Source: Streptomyces sp. NRRL WC-3618 (GTDB taxonomy: Bacteria; Actinomycetota; Actinomycetes; Streptomycetales; Streptomycetaceae). Taken from it: 35,900 nt of DNA. Shown piece after piece: positions 25,465 through 33,546 of this stretch. Positions within the stretch are counted from its first letter, which is position 1. Every line of letters begins with the position of its first letter. Location of the stretch: the NCBI RefSeq assembly GCF_001280005.1, contig NZ_LGDW01000479.1:1-35900 (forward strand). Direction: 5' to 3'. Both the position numbers and the translations under genes were made by a program. The notes under the pieces were generated by a model. The model saw only the letters and a list, made by a program, of their open reading frames with translations. It did not search any database and had not been told where the DNA came from.

Positions 25465-26304
25465 TCAGGGGAGTCGTGCCGCGACGGCCGCCAGCAGCCG
25501 TACGACGCCTGCGGGGCCGTCGACGACCAGGTCGGCGCGCTCCGCCAGTTCCGTCACGGCCTCGGTGCTGTTGCCGCTGCACACCAGCAGACCCGGGGTG
25601 CCGTTCCGGCGGAGCTTGTCCACCGCCGCGAACGCCGGGAGGTCGCCGAGGTCGTCACCGGCGTAGAGCACCGAAGTGGCGCCGGTCTCCTGGACGTACT
25701 TCTCCAGGGCGACGCCCTTGTCCATGCCGGGTGGGCGCAACTCCAGTACCAGGCGCCCGGGTTCGACGATCAGGCCGTGCCGGGTCGCCAGGTCGGCGAG
25801 GGGTTCGCGCAACGCCTCGAACGCGGCCTGCGGATCGGCCGCGCGCCGCGTGTGCACGGCGACGGCTCTGCCCTTCTCCTCGATCCACGTGCCCTGCCAG
25901 GCGCCGAACCGTTCGAGGAACCCGGGCAGTTCGGCGCGGACGGCGGCGACGCCGGGATGCGGGGCGGGGGCACTGACCGTGCCGGTCACGGCGTCCCAGC
26001 GTTCCGTGCCGTAGTGGCCCAGGACAACGAGGTGCTCCAGTCCGGGCACGCCCGCGAACCCCCCGAGCCGCACCGCGACACCGGCGGGGCGCCCGGTGAG
26101 GACGGCCACGGCGGCGACGTCGGGGGCGAGGGCGGAGAGGGCGGGGAGTGTGTCGGGGTGAGCGCGAGCCTGCTCAGGGTCGGCGACGATCGGAGCGAGG
26201 GTCCCATCAAAGTCGAGGACGACAACGGCACCGGCAGGCCCCCCAAGGATGGCGTCCAGCCCATCCCGGCCGGCCTGAGTCAGGGGCGTAGGCAGGGAAT
26301 CCAT
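25465..26304 (-). CDS. otsB: Trehalose-phosphatase
   Basis: A 279-residue HAD-family phosphatase. Motif I is VVVLDFDGTLAPI (nucleophile and acid/base aspartates), motif II is in AVLTGRP, GVALEKYV supplies the lysine and YAGDDLGDLPAF is motif IV. GHYGTERWD and ELRPPGMDKG are typical OtsB segments. It removes phosphate from trehalose-6-phosphate. The ATG at 26304 has TATGGT six bases upstream, suggesting a leaderless message. It would normally lie close to otsA, but the ATPase/HEPN-like cassette intervenes. Confidence 0.94.
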   Translation of the reverse strand: MDSLPTPLTQAGRDGLDAILGGPAGAVVVLDFDGTLAPIVADPEQARAHPDTLPALSALAPDVAAVAVLTGRPAGVAVRLGGFAGVPGLEHLVVLGHYGTERWDAVTGTVSAPAPHPGVAAVRAELPGFLERFGAWQGTWIEEKGRAVAVHTRRAADPQAAFEALREPLADLATRHGLIVEPGRLVLELRPPGMDKGVALEKYVQETGATSVLYAGDDLGDLPAFAAVDKLRRNGTPGLLVCSGNSTEAVTELAERADLVVDGPAGVVRLLAAVAARLP

Positions 26305-26316
26305 GCCTCGACCATA
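26305..26316 (-). promoter_or_regulatory. Leaderless -10 candidate of otsB
   Basis: TATGGT (26316-26311 on the minus strand) is followed by six bases and the ATG. No convincing -35 is seen. A GAGG within those six bases could instead act as a very close ribosome binding site. Confidence 0.4.
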
Positions 26317-26417
26317 TCGGCCCGGGGCTTTGAGGAGGAGGCGCCTCCAGCCCAGGCCGTGCTTCCCACCCACCCACCCGTGCGCCGCATCTATCCAGCC
26401 CAGGCAGAGCCACACCC

Positions 26418-26536
26418 AGCCCGTCCGGCGTTTGAGGACGAGCGCGTTCAGCGCGAAGGGGGGTCTGGGGGCGCAGCCCCCAGATACGGGATGGGACGGG
26501 TAAGGGCGGCGGGGGCGAAAAACACCCCGCCGTCGG
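26418..26536. repeat. Streptomyces dispersed intergenic repeat (CGGCGTTTGAGGACGAG family)
   Basis: It contains CCGTCCGGCGTTTGAGGACGAG-type sequence (26421-26442), then a 9-bp hairpin TCTGGGGGC-GCA-GCCCCCAGA (26464-26484), then a GATACGGGATGGGACGGGTAAGGGCGGCGG tract. I know this pattern as one of the commonest dispersed intergenic repeats in Streptomyces. It sits between otsB and the DUF3263 gene. Confidence 0.75.
26507..26532 (-). terminator. Terminator of the DUF3263 gene
   Basis: CGGCGGGG (26507-26514) pairs with CCCCGCCG (26525-26532) around a loop that reads TGTTTTTCGCC on the minus strand. It begins five bases after the stop. Confidence 0.6.
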
Positions 26537-26791
26537 CTAACGCTCCCCCCTCCGCCCCTCCCGCACCCTCCGCAACCGATTCACCGTCACCGGATCACAG
26601 GCCAGCGCCCGCTCATCATCAATCAGCGCGTTCAGCAGCTGGTAATACCGCACAGGCGCCAACCCCAACTCCTCACGGATCGCCCGCTCCTTCGCCCCCG
26701 GCCCCGCGAACCCCCGCCGCTCAAGCGCGAGAATGTCCAGTTCCCGACGCTCCAGCCCCCGCTTCCCACCCACGCCCTCGCCCTCGCTCAT
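26537..26791 (-). CDS. DUF3263 domain protein
   Basis: An 84-residue protein, matching DUF3263 across ELDILALERRGFAGPGAKERAIREELGLAPVRYYQLLNALIDDERALACDPVTVNRLRRVREGR. The RYYQLLN helix and the LxxER..F pattern suggest a small helix-turn-helix DNA-binding fold. The role is unknown. It starts 50 bases after the sugar-binding lipoprotein gene on the same strand and may be co-transcribed with it. Confidence 0.92.
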   Translation of the reverse strand: MSEGEGVGGKRGLERRELDILALERRGFAGPGAKERAIREELGLAPVRYYQLLNALIDDERALACDPVTVNRLRRVREGRRGER

Positions 26792-26841
26792 GCGGCGAAC
26801 CTACTCCTCCGACTCCGATCCCCTGGACCCACGCGTCCTGC

Positions 26842-28116
26842 CTACCCCGCACTGTCCTCCGCGCGCTCCTCGGAATTGGCCCGAGTCTGCAACTCCGTAA
26901 GCACCCCCGCCGGGCTCCCGCCCGCAGCGAACGCCGCACCGATCCGTTCCTTGATGTCCGCGCTGACCTGCGCCCAGGACGTCTTGCCGACCGGATAGAG
27001 CTGGGCGGTCGGGAGCTGCTCCAGGAAGGGGGCGAGGTTCTTGTCCCGGGCGGCGGTGGACATCGTCTGGGAGGCGGACGTCGTGACCGGCAGAAGGTCG
27101 TACTCGCGGGAGAAGGCGAGCACGTTCTTCTCGTTGTAGACGAAGTCGAGGAAGTCGCCGACCTCACGGCGGTGGCCGTTCTTCTTGAAGGCCATCATCC
27201 AGTCGGCGACCCCCATCGCGGACCGCGTGGAGCTCTCCTTGCCGGGCATCGGCACCATCCCGACGTCCACCCCCTTGGCCGCCGCGGCCTTCAGCAGCGA
27301 GGGATGCCCGTTGAGCATGCCCACCTCACCCCGCGCGAACGCGGCGAACGCGGCGGCCCGGTCGAGCTTGCCGGGGGCGACGGGCCCGGTGAGGCCTTTG
27401 TCGACGAGTTCGTCCTTGAGCCAGGTGAACGTACTGATGTTCTGCGGGGAGTCGATGCCGTACGTGCCGACGGCGCTGGTGTAGCTGTCGCCGCCGCTGA
27501 GCAGCCACTGCATGGTCTCGGCCTGCGCCTCCTCGGGCCCGAGCGGGAGGGCGTACGGGTACTTCACGCCGTCCTTGCGCAGTGCGGCGGCGTCGGAGGC
27601 CAGCTCGCGCCAGGTGGTGGGCGGGGTGAGGCCGGCCGCGGTGAAGAGCTTCTTGTTGAAGAAGAGGAGGCGGGTGGACGCGGCGAAGGGCATGCCGTAC
27701 TGGGTGCGCCGCACCTCTCCGGCTTCGGCCAGATGGGCGACGAAGTCGGCCTGCGTCGGGATGGAGAGCAGGTCGTCGGCCTCGTACAGGTCGCCCTTGG
27801 CCGCGTAGTCGGCGTACGCGCCGATCTGCGCCAGGTCGGGCGCGTCACCGGCGGCGACCATCTCCTTGACCTTGCGATCGACGTCGTTCCAGGAGTAGAC
27901 GCTGACGTCGACCTTCACATCGGGGTGGGCGTCCGCGTACTGCTTGACCAGGTTGTCCCAGTACTTCTGGGAGCTGTTGGCCGGGGAGTCGCCGTAGTCG
28001 GCGGCGACCAGCTTCAGGGTGACCTCACCCGAGCCGGTGCTTCCGCAGCCCCCGAGAGCCACCGTCATACCGAGTGCGGACACCGCCGCGATCATTCCTG
28101 CCCTACGCCGCTGCAC
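26842..28116 (-). CDS. Extracellular solute-binding lipoprotein (ABC sugar transport)
   Basis: A 424-residue preprotein. From the GTG at 28116 it has a lipoprotein signal (QRRRAGMIAAVSALGMTVALGGC) with the lipobox LGGC, then a family-1 solute-binding protein: PDLAQIGAYADYAAKGDLYEADDLL, YGMPFAASTRLLFFNKKLFTAAGLTPPTTWREL, ARGEVGMLNGHPSLLKAAAAKG. An open frame continues upstream to 28197 but lacks a signal-like start. No permease or ATPase genes are adjacent, so it must use components encoded elsewhere. It is divergent from nagK and shares the region with two dre sites, so an amino-sugar substrate and DasR control are likely. Confidence 0.88.
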   Translation of the reverse strand: MQRRRAGMIAAVSALGMTVALGGCGSTGSGEVTLKLVAADYGDSPANSSQKYWDNLVKQYADAHPDVKVDVSVYSWNDVDRKVKEMVAAGDAPDLAQIGAYADYAAKGDLYEADDLLSIPTQADFVAHLAEAGEVRRTQYGMPFAASTRLLFFNKKLFTAAGLTPPTTWRELASDAAALRKDGVKYPYALPLGPEEAQAETMQWLLSGGDSYTSAVGTYGIDSPQNISTFTWLKDELVDKGLTGPVAPGKLDRAAAFAAFARGEVGMLNGHPSLLKAAAAKGVDVGMVPMPGKESSTRSAMGVADWMMAFKKNGHRREVGDFLDFVYNEKNVLAFSREYDLLPVTTSASQTMSTAARDKNLAPFLEQLPTAQLYPVGKTSWAQVSADIKERIGAAFAAGGSPAGVLTELQTRANSEERAEDSAG

Positions 28117-28209
28117 TACAGAATCCCCACTGGTCTCGACCGACCTCGACTGGTCCCGCCGACGGTCGTTCACATACATGTTCATTGGTACGTTCAACTT
28201 CTTACTCTA

Positions 28210-28225
28210 ATAGGTCTACACCACC
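28210..28225. promoter_or_regulatory. dre-like site 1 (DasR)
   Basis: ATAGGTCTACACCACC resembles the DasR element ACTGGTCTAGACCAGT: GGTCTA-ACCA is kept, with changes in the flanks. It lies between the divergent lipoprotein and nagK genes. Confidence 0.65.
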
Positions 28226-28226
28226 T

Positions 28227-28242
28227 AGTGGACTAGACCTCT
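28227..28242. promoter_or_regulatory. dre site 2 (DasR)
   Basis: AGTGGACTAGACCTCT matches the DasR element at 14 of 16 positions, allowing G or C at positions 2 and 15. It is one base from site 1, with centres 17 bases apart, and overlaps the nagK -35. Confidence 0.8.
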
Positions 28243-28268
28243 CCCGGGTCGACGGGCACACTGTCCCC
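28234..28268 (+). promoter_or_regulatory. nagK promoter, probably leaderless
   Basis: TAGACC (28234-28239) inside dre site 2 and CACACT (28257-28262) are 17 bases apart. The GTG follows the -10 by six bases and there is no Shine-Dalgarno sequence. DasR on site 2 would cover the -35. Confidence 0.5.
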
Positions 28269-29210
28269 GTGAGACATGTCATCGCCCTCGACGTGGGCGG
28301 CACCGCGATGAAAGCCGCCCTCATCGGGCCGGACGGCGCGCTCCTCCACCAGGCGCGCCGGACGACCGGACGCGAGCGCGGCCCCGACGCCGTGGTCGAG
28401 GAGATCCTCGACTTCGCCGCCGACCTGCGCGCCCACGGCATCGCCCACCTCGGCGAGAGCGCGGCGGCGGCCGGAGTCTCCGTCCCCGGCATCGTCGACG
28501 CCGAACACGGCATCGCCGTCTACGCGGCGAACCTCGGCTGGCGTGACGTACCCCTGCGCGAACTGCTCACCCGGCGGCTCGGCATGCCGGTCGCCCTCGG
28601 CCACGACGTACGGACGGGTGGCCTGGCGGAGGGCCGGATCGGCGCCGGCCAGGGAGCCGACCGCTTCTTCTTCGTCGCCCTCGGCACCGGCATCGCGGGC
28701 GCGATCGGCGTCGCCGGCCAGGTGGAGGCGGGCGCGCACGGCTTCGCGGGCGAGATCGGCCACATCGTCGTACGGCCCGGCGGGACCCCGTGCCCGTGCG
28801 GCCAGCGCGGCTGTCTGGAACGGTACGCGTCGGCGTCGGCGGTGAGCGAGGCATGGGCCGCGGCCTCCGGAATCCCCGGTGCGGACGCGGCGGACTGCGC
28901 CAAGGCCGTCGACTCCGGCGACCCCCGGGCCCACCAGGTGTGGCAGGACGCCATCGACGCCCTCGCCGACGGCCTGGTCACCGCCCTCACCCTGCTCGAC
29001 CCGCGCACCCTGATCGTCGGCGGCGGCCTGGCGGAGGCGGGCGACACGTTGTTCACACCGCTGCGCACCGCCGTACGCCAACGGATCACTTTCCAGAAGT
29101 TTCCGGCCATCGTCCCCGCAGCCCTGGGCGACACGGCAGGCTGCCTGGGCGCGGGCCTACTCGCCTGGGACCTCCTGACCACCACCGACCTCACGGAGGC
29201 AACGCCCTGA
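28269..29210 (+). CDS. nagK: ROK-family N-acetylglucosamine kinase
   Basis: A 313-residue ROK kinase. It opens RHVIALDVGGTAMKAALIGPDG (ATP phosphate loop). VALGHDVRTGGLAEGRIGAGQG, FVALGTGIAGAIGVAGQVEAGAHGFAGEIGHIVV and the zinc motif CPCGQRGCLERYASASAV follow. It phosphorylates GlcNAc arising from chitin or cell-wall turnover to GlcNAc-6-phosphate, the NagA substrate. Its stop overlaps the nagA ATG by one base (TGATG), so translation is coupled. Two dre sites and a leaderless-type promoter lie just upstream. NagK rather than glucokinase is inferred from nagA and dre. Confidence 0.92.
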   Translation: MRHVIALDVGGTAMKAALIGPDGALLHQARRTTGRERGPDAVVEEILDFAADLRAHGIAHLGESAAAAGVSVPGIVDAEHGIAVYAANLGWRDVPLRELLTRRLGMPVALGHDVRTGGLAEGRIGAGQGADRFFFVALGTGIAGAIGVAGQVEAGAHGFAGEIGHIVVRPGGTPCPCGQRGCLERYASASAVSEAWAAASGIPGADAADCAKAVDSGDPRAHQVWQDAIDALADGLVTALTLLDPRTLIVGGGLAEAGDTLFTPLRTAVRQRITFQKFPAIVPAALGDTAGCLGAGLLAWDLLTTTDLTEATP

Positions 29211-30412
29211 TGGCAACCCACCTGGGGGCGCGGGGAACTGCGCGACAAGCCTCCACCGGCCCGCAGCACGCACACAACCTGCTGTTCAAAGGCGCCCAAG
29301 TAGTACTCCCCACCGGAATCACCCCCGGTGGCCACGTAGCCGTCGAGGGCACCCGAATCACCGAGCGCGCCCCAGAGAACGCCCACGTCATCGACGTAAC
29401 CGGCCACTGGCTGGTCCCCGGTTTCGTGGACCTCCACAACCACGGCGGCGGCGGAGCCTCCTTCACCTCCGGCACCGCCGAAGACATCCTCAAGGGCATC
29501 CACACCCACCGCACCCACGGCACCACCACCCTCGTCGCCTCCACCGTCACCGGCGACATGCACACCCTCACCGCCCAGGCCGGCCTCCTGTCCGAGCTCG
29601 CCGAGCAGGGCGACATCGCCGGCGTGCACTTCGAGGGCCCCTTCATCTCGCCGTGCCGCAAGGGCGCCCACTCCGAGGCGCTGCTGCGCGACCCGGACCC
29701 GGCGGACGTACGCAAGCTGATCGACGCGGCGCGCGGCCACGCCAGGATGCTCACCCTCGCCACCGAACTCCCCGGCGGCCTCGACTCCGTACGGCTGCTC
29801 GTCGAACACGGCGTCCTCGCGGCGATCGGGCACACGGACGCGACGTACGAGCAGACGGTGGAGGCCATCGACGCGGGCGCCACCGTCGCCACGCACCTCT
29901 TCAACGCGATGCCCGCCCTTGGCCACCGCACCCCGGGCCCGATCACCGCCCTCCTCGAGGACGAGCGCGTCACCGTCGAACTCATCAACGACGGCACGCA
30001 CTTGCATCCCGCGGCCCTCCAACTCGCGTTCCATCACGCGGGCGCGGACCGCGTGGCGTTCATCACCGACGCGATGGACGCCGCCGGCTTCGGCGACGGC
30101 CGCTATCTGCTCGGCCCGCTGGAGGTCGAGGTCAGCGAGGGTGTGGCGCGGCTGGTCGAGGGGGGTTCGATCGCGGGCTCGACCCTCACGCTGGACCGCG
30201 CGTTCCGGCGGGCGGTCACCGTCGACGGGCTCCCGGTCACGGACGTGGTCGCCGCCCTGTCCGCCAACCCGGCCCGGCTGCTGGGGATGTACGACCGGGT
30301 GGGCTCCCTGGAACCGGGCAAGGACGCGGACCTGGTACTGCTGGACGCGGACTTCACCCTCAAGGGAGTGATGCGCAAGGGCAGTTGGGTAGTGAAGCCC
30401 CAACTGCCCTGA
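29210..30412 (+). CDS. nagA: N-acetylglucosamine-6-phosphate deacetylase
   Basis: A 400-residue amidohydrolase. The metal motif is PGFVDLHNHGGGG. GVHFEGPFISPCRKGAHSE supplies the metal-binding glutamate, then IGHTDATYEQ, ATHLFNAMPALGHRTPGPI, FITDAMDAAG with the catalytic Asp, and GKDADLVLLD. It converts GlcNAc-6-phosphate to glucosamine-6-phosphate and acetate, feeding glycolysis and murein synthesis and producing the DasR effector. The ATG at 29210 has GGAGG upstream and overlaps the nagK stop. Residues ~5-23 (LGARGTARQASTGPQHAHN) are encoded by a dispersed Streptomyces repeat and are not expected in the enzyme. Confidence 0.95.
   Translation: MATHLGARGTARQASTGPQHAHNLLFKGAQVVLPTGITPGGHVAVEGTRITERAPENAHVIDVTGHWLVPGFVDLHNHGGGGASFTSGTAEDILKGIHTHRTHGTTTLVASTVTGDMHTLTAQAGLLSELAEQGDIAGVHFEGPFISPCRKGAHSEALLRDPDPADVRKLIDAARGHARMLTLATELPGGLDSVRLLVEHGVLAAIGHTDATYEQTVEAIDAGATVATHLFNAMPALGHRTPGPITALLEDERVTVELINDGTHLHPAALQLAFHHAGADRVAFITDAMDAAGFGDGRYLLGPLEVEVSEGVARLVEGGSIAGSTLTLDRAFRRAVTVDGLPVTDVVAALSANPARLLGMYDRVGSLEPGKDADLVLLDADFTLKGVMRKGSWVVKPQLP
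29224..29269 (+). repeat. Dispersed repeat captured in frame within nagA
   Basis: GGGGGCGCGGGGAACTGCGC, then ACAAGCC, then CCACCGGCCCGCAGCA, matches the intergenic repeat family also present at 18003-18086. It starts 14 bases after the nagA start codon and is read through in frame. Confidence 0.7.
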
Positions 30413-30453
30413 GCCGCGAGGGCAAGCAGGACAACACAGGGGAGGCCGACCAG

Positions 30454-31341
30454 GTGATCCTCACGGCCACGCTGAACACCGCGCTCGACATCACGTCCCG
30501 CGTAAGGAAGTTACGCCCGCACGCCTCCCACCGGATCACCTCGGTGACCGAACGTCCGGGCGGCAAGGGCCTGAACGTGGCCCGCGTGCTGGCCGCCCTC
30601 GGCCACGAGGTGACGGTCACCGGCTTCACGGGCGGCGCGACCGGACGGACCGTACAAGACCAACTCGCGGCCACACCAGGCGTGTTGGACGCCCTCGTCT
30701 CGGTGTCGGGTTCGACCCGCCGCACGATAGCGGTGGTCGAGGACCAGCCCGCGAGCACAACCCCGGAAACGACACAGCTCAACGAACCCGGCCCACAGAT
30801 CACCCCGGCCGAGTGGTCCGCCTTCCAGGACGTGTACGAGGGACTGCTCCCGTCCGTCTCCGCGGTGGCCCTCTGCGGCAGCCTGCCGCCGGGGGTGCCC
30901 GTGGGGGCATACGCCGGCCTCGTCCGCACGACACGGGCGGCCGGTGTGCCCGTACTGCTCGACACCGACGGGGAGCCGCTCAGCCGAGGGGTCACCGCCG
31001 GCCCCGACCTGGTCAAGCCGAACGCCGCTGAACTGGCCGAACTCACCTGCTCCCACGAGCCGTTGCGGGCCACCCAGCACGCCCGCAGGCTCGGCACCAA
31101 AGCCGTGGTGGCCTCCCTGGGCCCGGCCGGCCTCCTCGCGGTGACCCCCGAGGGCCACTGGCGGGCGACCCCACCGACCCACGCCCGGGGCAATCCGACG
31201 GGCGCCGGCGACTCGGCGGTCGCCGGCCTGCTGTCCGGCCTGGTCGACCAACTCCCCTGGCCCGAACGCCTCATCCGCGCGGTGGCCCTGTCGATGGCGA
31301 CCGTACTGGCGTCGGTGGCGGGCGAGTTGACGGCTGCATAG
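30454..31341 (+). CDS. 1-phosphofructokinase family hexose kinase (PfkB superfamily)
   Basis: A 295-residue sugar kinase: MILTATLNTALDITSRVRKLRPHASHRITSVTERPGGKGLNVARVLAALGHEVTVTGFTGG at the start, CGSLPPGVP in the middle, and GNPTGAGDSAVAGLLSGL with the catalytic Asp of GAGD. The PGGKGLNVAR signature favours the FruK/LacC group, acting on fructose-1-phosphate or tagatose-6-phosphate. The GTG at 30454 has AGGGGAGG eight bases upstream. It follows nagA by 41 bases and is probably in the nagKA operon. A role on an amino-sugar-derived phosphate is possible but not shown. Confidence 0.88.
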   Translation: MILTATLNTALDITSRVRKLRPHASHRITSVTERPGGKGLNVARVLAALGHEVTVTGFTGGATGRTVQDQLAATPGVLDALVSVSGSTRRTIAVVEDQPASTTPETTQLNEPGPQITPAEWSAFQDVYEGLLPSVSAVALCGSLPPGVPVGAYAGLVRTTRAAGVPVLLDTDGEPLSRGVTAGPDLVKPNAAELAELTCSHEPLRATQHARRLGTKAVVASLGPAGLLAVTPEGHWRATPPTHARGNPTGAGDSAVAGLLSGLVDQLPWPERLIRAVALSMATVLASVAGELTAA

Positions 31342-31470
31342 AGCAATATCAGCCTTCTTGGACAGGGAATGACCGAGAAGCCCATGTCATCCCACCTCAC
31401 CTTAGAAGAAAATCTGACTAATAACTCACCGCACCGACCGGCGGCGAATGCGATAGAGCCAGGGGCTGTC

Positions 31471-31827
31471 ATGATAAGAACAATTATGCGCGTAGCGGCA
31501 ATTCCGGGTGCGCTGGCAGCGTCGCTACTCATTGCCACCATTACACCTGCGCAAGCTGACGCAGGAGGCGCATATGGCGGAGTCGAATGGAATCTCCGCG
31601 CGGGTACGTCAACGACTTCGACTGTAATACTCAGGGTTAAAAAATTTGGTACCGGAGTCCCGGACAGAATCCCCTGTTGGGATTCTGAATGCTCCGGTGG
31701 GGTCACAGGTGGTTCATATCGATGCACCAACGAGAGTGCGACCTACAACACTTGGACACCCTTGAGGTGGGAGGGGCAGAAGCGGTGGGTTGCAGACAGG
31801 TGCGTAACGATCGGCCGTATCGCCTAA
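31471..31827 (+). CDS. Small secreted SH3-like protein
   Basis: A 118-residue preprotein. MIRTIMRVAAIPGALAASLLIATITPAQADA is the signal peptide. The mature part, GGVEWNLRAGTSTTSTVILRVKKFGTGVPDRIPCWDSECSGG...YNTWTPLRWEGQKRWVADRCVTIG, fits a bacterial SH3 (SH3b) domain, with the usual LRAG.ST..TVI..VKKG opening and a W...RWVAD ending. Cysteines probably pair outside the cell. SH3b domains bind cell-wall peptides. The ATG at 31471 has AGGGG upstream. Base composition and codon use are clearly more AT-rich than the neighbours (GTA, AAA, AAT, ATT codons), suggesting acquisition by transfer. Confidence 0.75.
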   Translation: MIRTIMRVAAIPGALAASLLIATITPAQADAGGAYGGVEWNLRAGTSTTSTVILRVKKFGTGVPDRIPCWDSECSGGVTGGSYRCTNESATYNTWTPLRWEGQKRWVADRCVTIGRIA

Positions 31828-31986
31828 CCTGAGGCTCTTTACATCAGTCCGCCAACATCGCAGTGGACCAGACCTGGAGGAAGCGAGGCTTCCCGCCCAC
31901 CGTGAGGCGTCAATCATCGGCGCTTTCAATATGCAGGAAGTCTCATCTGCTATCACAACTCACTCCGGCTTCATAGATCAGTCCAC

Positions 31987-32021
31987 AAAAAAATGCCGCC
32001 TCTCGGGAGGCGGCATTTTTT
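31987..32021. terminator. Strong T-tract intrinsic terminator, bidirectional
   Basis: A run of A, a perfect 9-bp stem TGCCGCCTC/GAGGCGGCA around the tetraloop TCGG, then a run of T (seven A before, six T after). This textbook form is unusual in such a GC-rich genome. It is 160 bases past the SH3-like gene and 33 bases past a minus-strand open frame ending at 32054. Confidence 0.93.
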
Positions 32022-32541
32022 GCACACACCGAGTCAACCGTCGAAACAGCCCTTTACCAGTCAAAGCTGATCAATATTTGCGTCTCCTTGGTTGCGCTGC
32101 CCCCAGGAATCCTTAATGACGTTCCTCCTGACCATAGCCGTCGCGATACCCACCCAGGCAGCCAACACTCCCAGTTGCTCGACAGGCCTCGGGCTACTAG
32201 ATAGGGAAGCCCGTGGAACTGGCACTGGTGGATCCCTTTGAGCTGGGCGTAGAGGGATCCACTCGGATGACCATCACCCAGCAGTGCGTTTTCGCCGCCA
32301 AAGATCACAAAGGAAACTTTACATATTGGTCACACCGCCACAATTACGACGGTGCGCCGAACTGGAAACAGTGGACTACCCACGCCAGCCTCCAAGGGGC
32401 ATGTTTGCCTGGACGGTCCAAATCGCGAACTTCGAGGGAAGCTCACGGTTGAACTCCTGCACAGCCCCCTGGGTGAAGGCCTGACTCACCCATCGGGGCA
32501 CTCCACTGCGGAGCCCTCAGCACGTGGCGACGTAACGGGTA
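32022..32541. other. AT-richer stretch with decayed or short open frames, no confident gene
   Basis: I see no intact gene. Candidates are a minus-strand open frame of about 84 codons at 32054-32308 (ending SATKETQILISFDW, with the strong terminator just downstream); a minus frame over ~32373-32513 reading VPRWVSQAFTQGAVQEFNRELPSKFAIWTVQANM; and a plus frame from 32116 that starts like a signal peptide (MTFLLTIAVAIPTQAAN), with an out-of-frame continuation at 32213-32452. The mixture suggests gene remnants broken by frameshifts, with the same lower GC as the adjacent SH3-like gene. Confidence 0.5.
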
Positions 32542-33546
32542 CTACTGCCCCACCCAGCCCTTGACCAACCACAGCTGGTCGAGGAGGGCATCGCACTGGT
32601 TTCCCTGCTCGCAGGAGACCTTGATGGTGTTGGTGCCCTTGTTGAGCTCGACGTAGTTGTAGGTCTCCGTCCAACCCTTCGCGTAGTCACCCTCGGCGGC
32701 CTTCGCGTGGTTCTTCATCTTGATCAGGCCCGTGGAAGGCGTGCCATTGACGGTGAGCGTGGCGTCGGCGTCCTTCCCCGGTACGCCGTAACCGACATAC
32801 AGCGAGTACTTGCCGTCCGCCGGAATACCGTTCACGTTCCACGTGACCGACGCGCCCACGTTGTTGAAGTTGCCCACGTAGACCCCGCCCGCCGCCTTCG
32901 CGCCCTGGACGTCCGACACCGCCGCGGCGCCGCCCCCGAGTTGCAGGGCCTTCGCGTCGATGGTGGGCAGGTCTTCCTCGGTGGTCGCCTCCGACTTGCT
33001 GGCCGACGGGGACGGCGAGGCGCTCTGACCCGTCGTCGGGGTCGGGCCGGCCTCGTTGTCCTTGTCCTTGTTGCCGTCGTCGCCCATCATGGCCACGCCG
33101 ATCCCGATGACGACCGCGGCGACCACCGCGATGGCGCCGATCAGCAGCCCCTTGGTGTTGGGGCCACCGCCCCGACCGCCTCTGCCGCCGCCATTGCTGT
33201 ACGCGGGCTGCTGCGGAGCCGTGGGGCCGCCGCCGAAAGCCTCGGGTGCCTGGTAGTGGGCGTTCGGGCTGCCGTACGCGCCTTGCTGCTGCGGCACCGT
33301 CTGGCCGTACTGCGCGGTCGGGGCGGTCTGGCCGTACGCCGGCTGCTGGCCCTGGCCGGGGGCCTGCGCCGGGCCCGCCGACTGGCTGTACTGACGCTCG
33401 CCGACCGGCCGCACCCGGCCGACCGAGTTCGGGTATCCGTAGCCACTGCTCGGCGGCTGGGCTCCGTTGGCCCGACCGTCTTCGTACAGGTAGCCGAACG
33501 GATCGTCGTCCTCGGGCGTGCTCGCGCCGCTGTTGCCGGGCGTCAT
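32542..33546 (-). CDS. Membrane-anchored protein with C-terminal CBM35/CBM6-like domain
   Basis: A 334-residue protein. Residues 1-130 are a disordered, Gly/Gln/Tyr/Pro-rich cytoplasmic part (repeated QPAYGQ, AQYGQ, NAHYQAP). One membrane helix follows (KGLLIGAIAVVAAVVIGIGVAMM, about 132-154), then a Ser/Thr/Pro/Glu linker, and a ~130-residue extracellular beta-sandwich (IDAKALQLGGGAAAVSD...GGVYVGNFNNVGASVTWNVNGIPADGKYSLYVGYGVPGKDADATLTVNG...LNKGTNTIKVSCEQGNQCDALLDQLWLVKG). The last part resembles CBM6/CBM35 carbohydrate-binding modules. No catalytic domain is present. It probably binds a glycan at the cell surface. ATG start with AAGGG upstream. Confidence 0.85.
   Translation of the reverse strand: MTPGNSGASTPEDDDPFGYLYEDGRANGAQPPSSGYGYPNSVGRVRPVGERQYSQSAGPAQAPGQGQQPAYGQTAPTAQYGQTVPQQQGAYGSPNAHYQAPEAFGGGPTAPQQPAYSNGGGRGGRGGGPNTKGLLIGAIAVVAAVVIGIGVAMMGDDGNKDKDNEAGPTPTTGQSASPSPSASKSEATTEEDLPTIDAKALQLGGGAAAVSDVQGAKAAGGVYVGNFNNVGASVTWNVNGIPADGKYSLYVGYGVPGKDADATLTVNGTPSTGLIKMKNHAKAAEGDYAKGWTETYNYVELNKGTNTIKVSCEQGNQCDALLDQLWLVKGWVGQ

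Noticed and set aside
25453..28236. A 927-codon plus-strand open frame
   Set aside because: It lies antisense to otsB, DUF3263 and the lipoprotein gene, has repetitive Arg/Gly/Pro content and no recognisable domain. It is a side effect of high-GC third positions.
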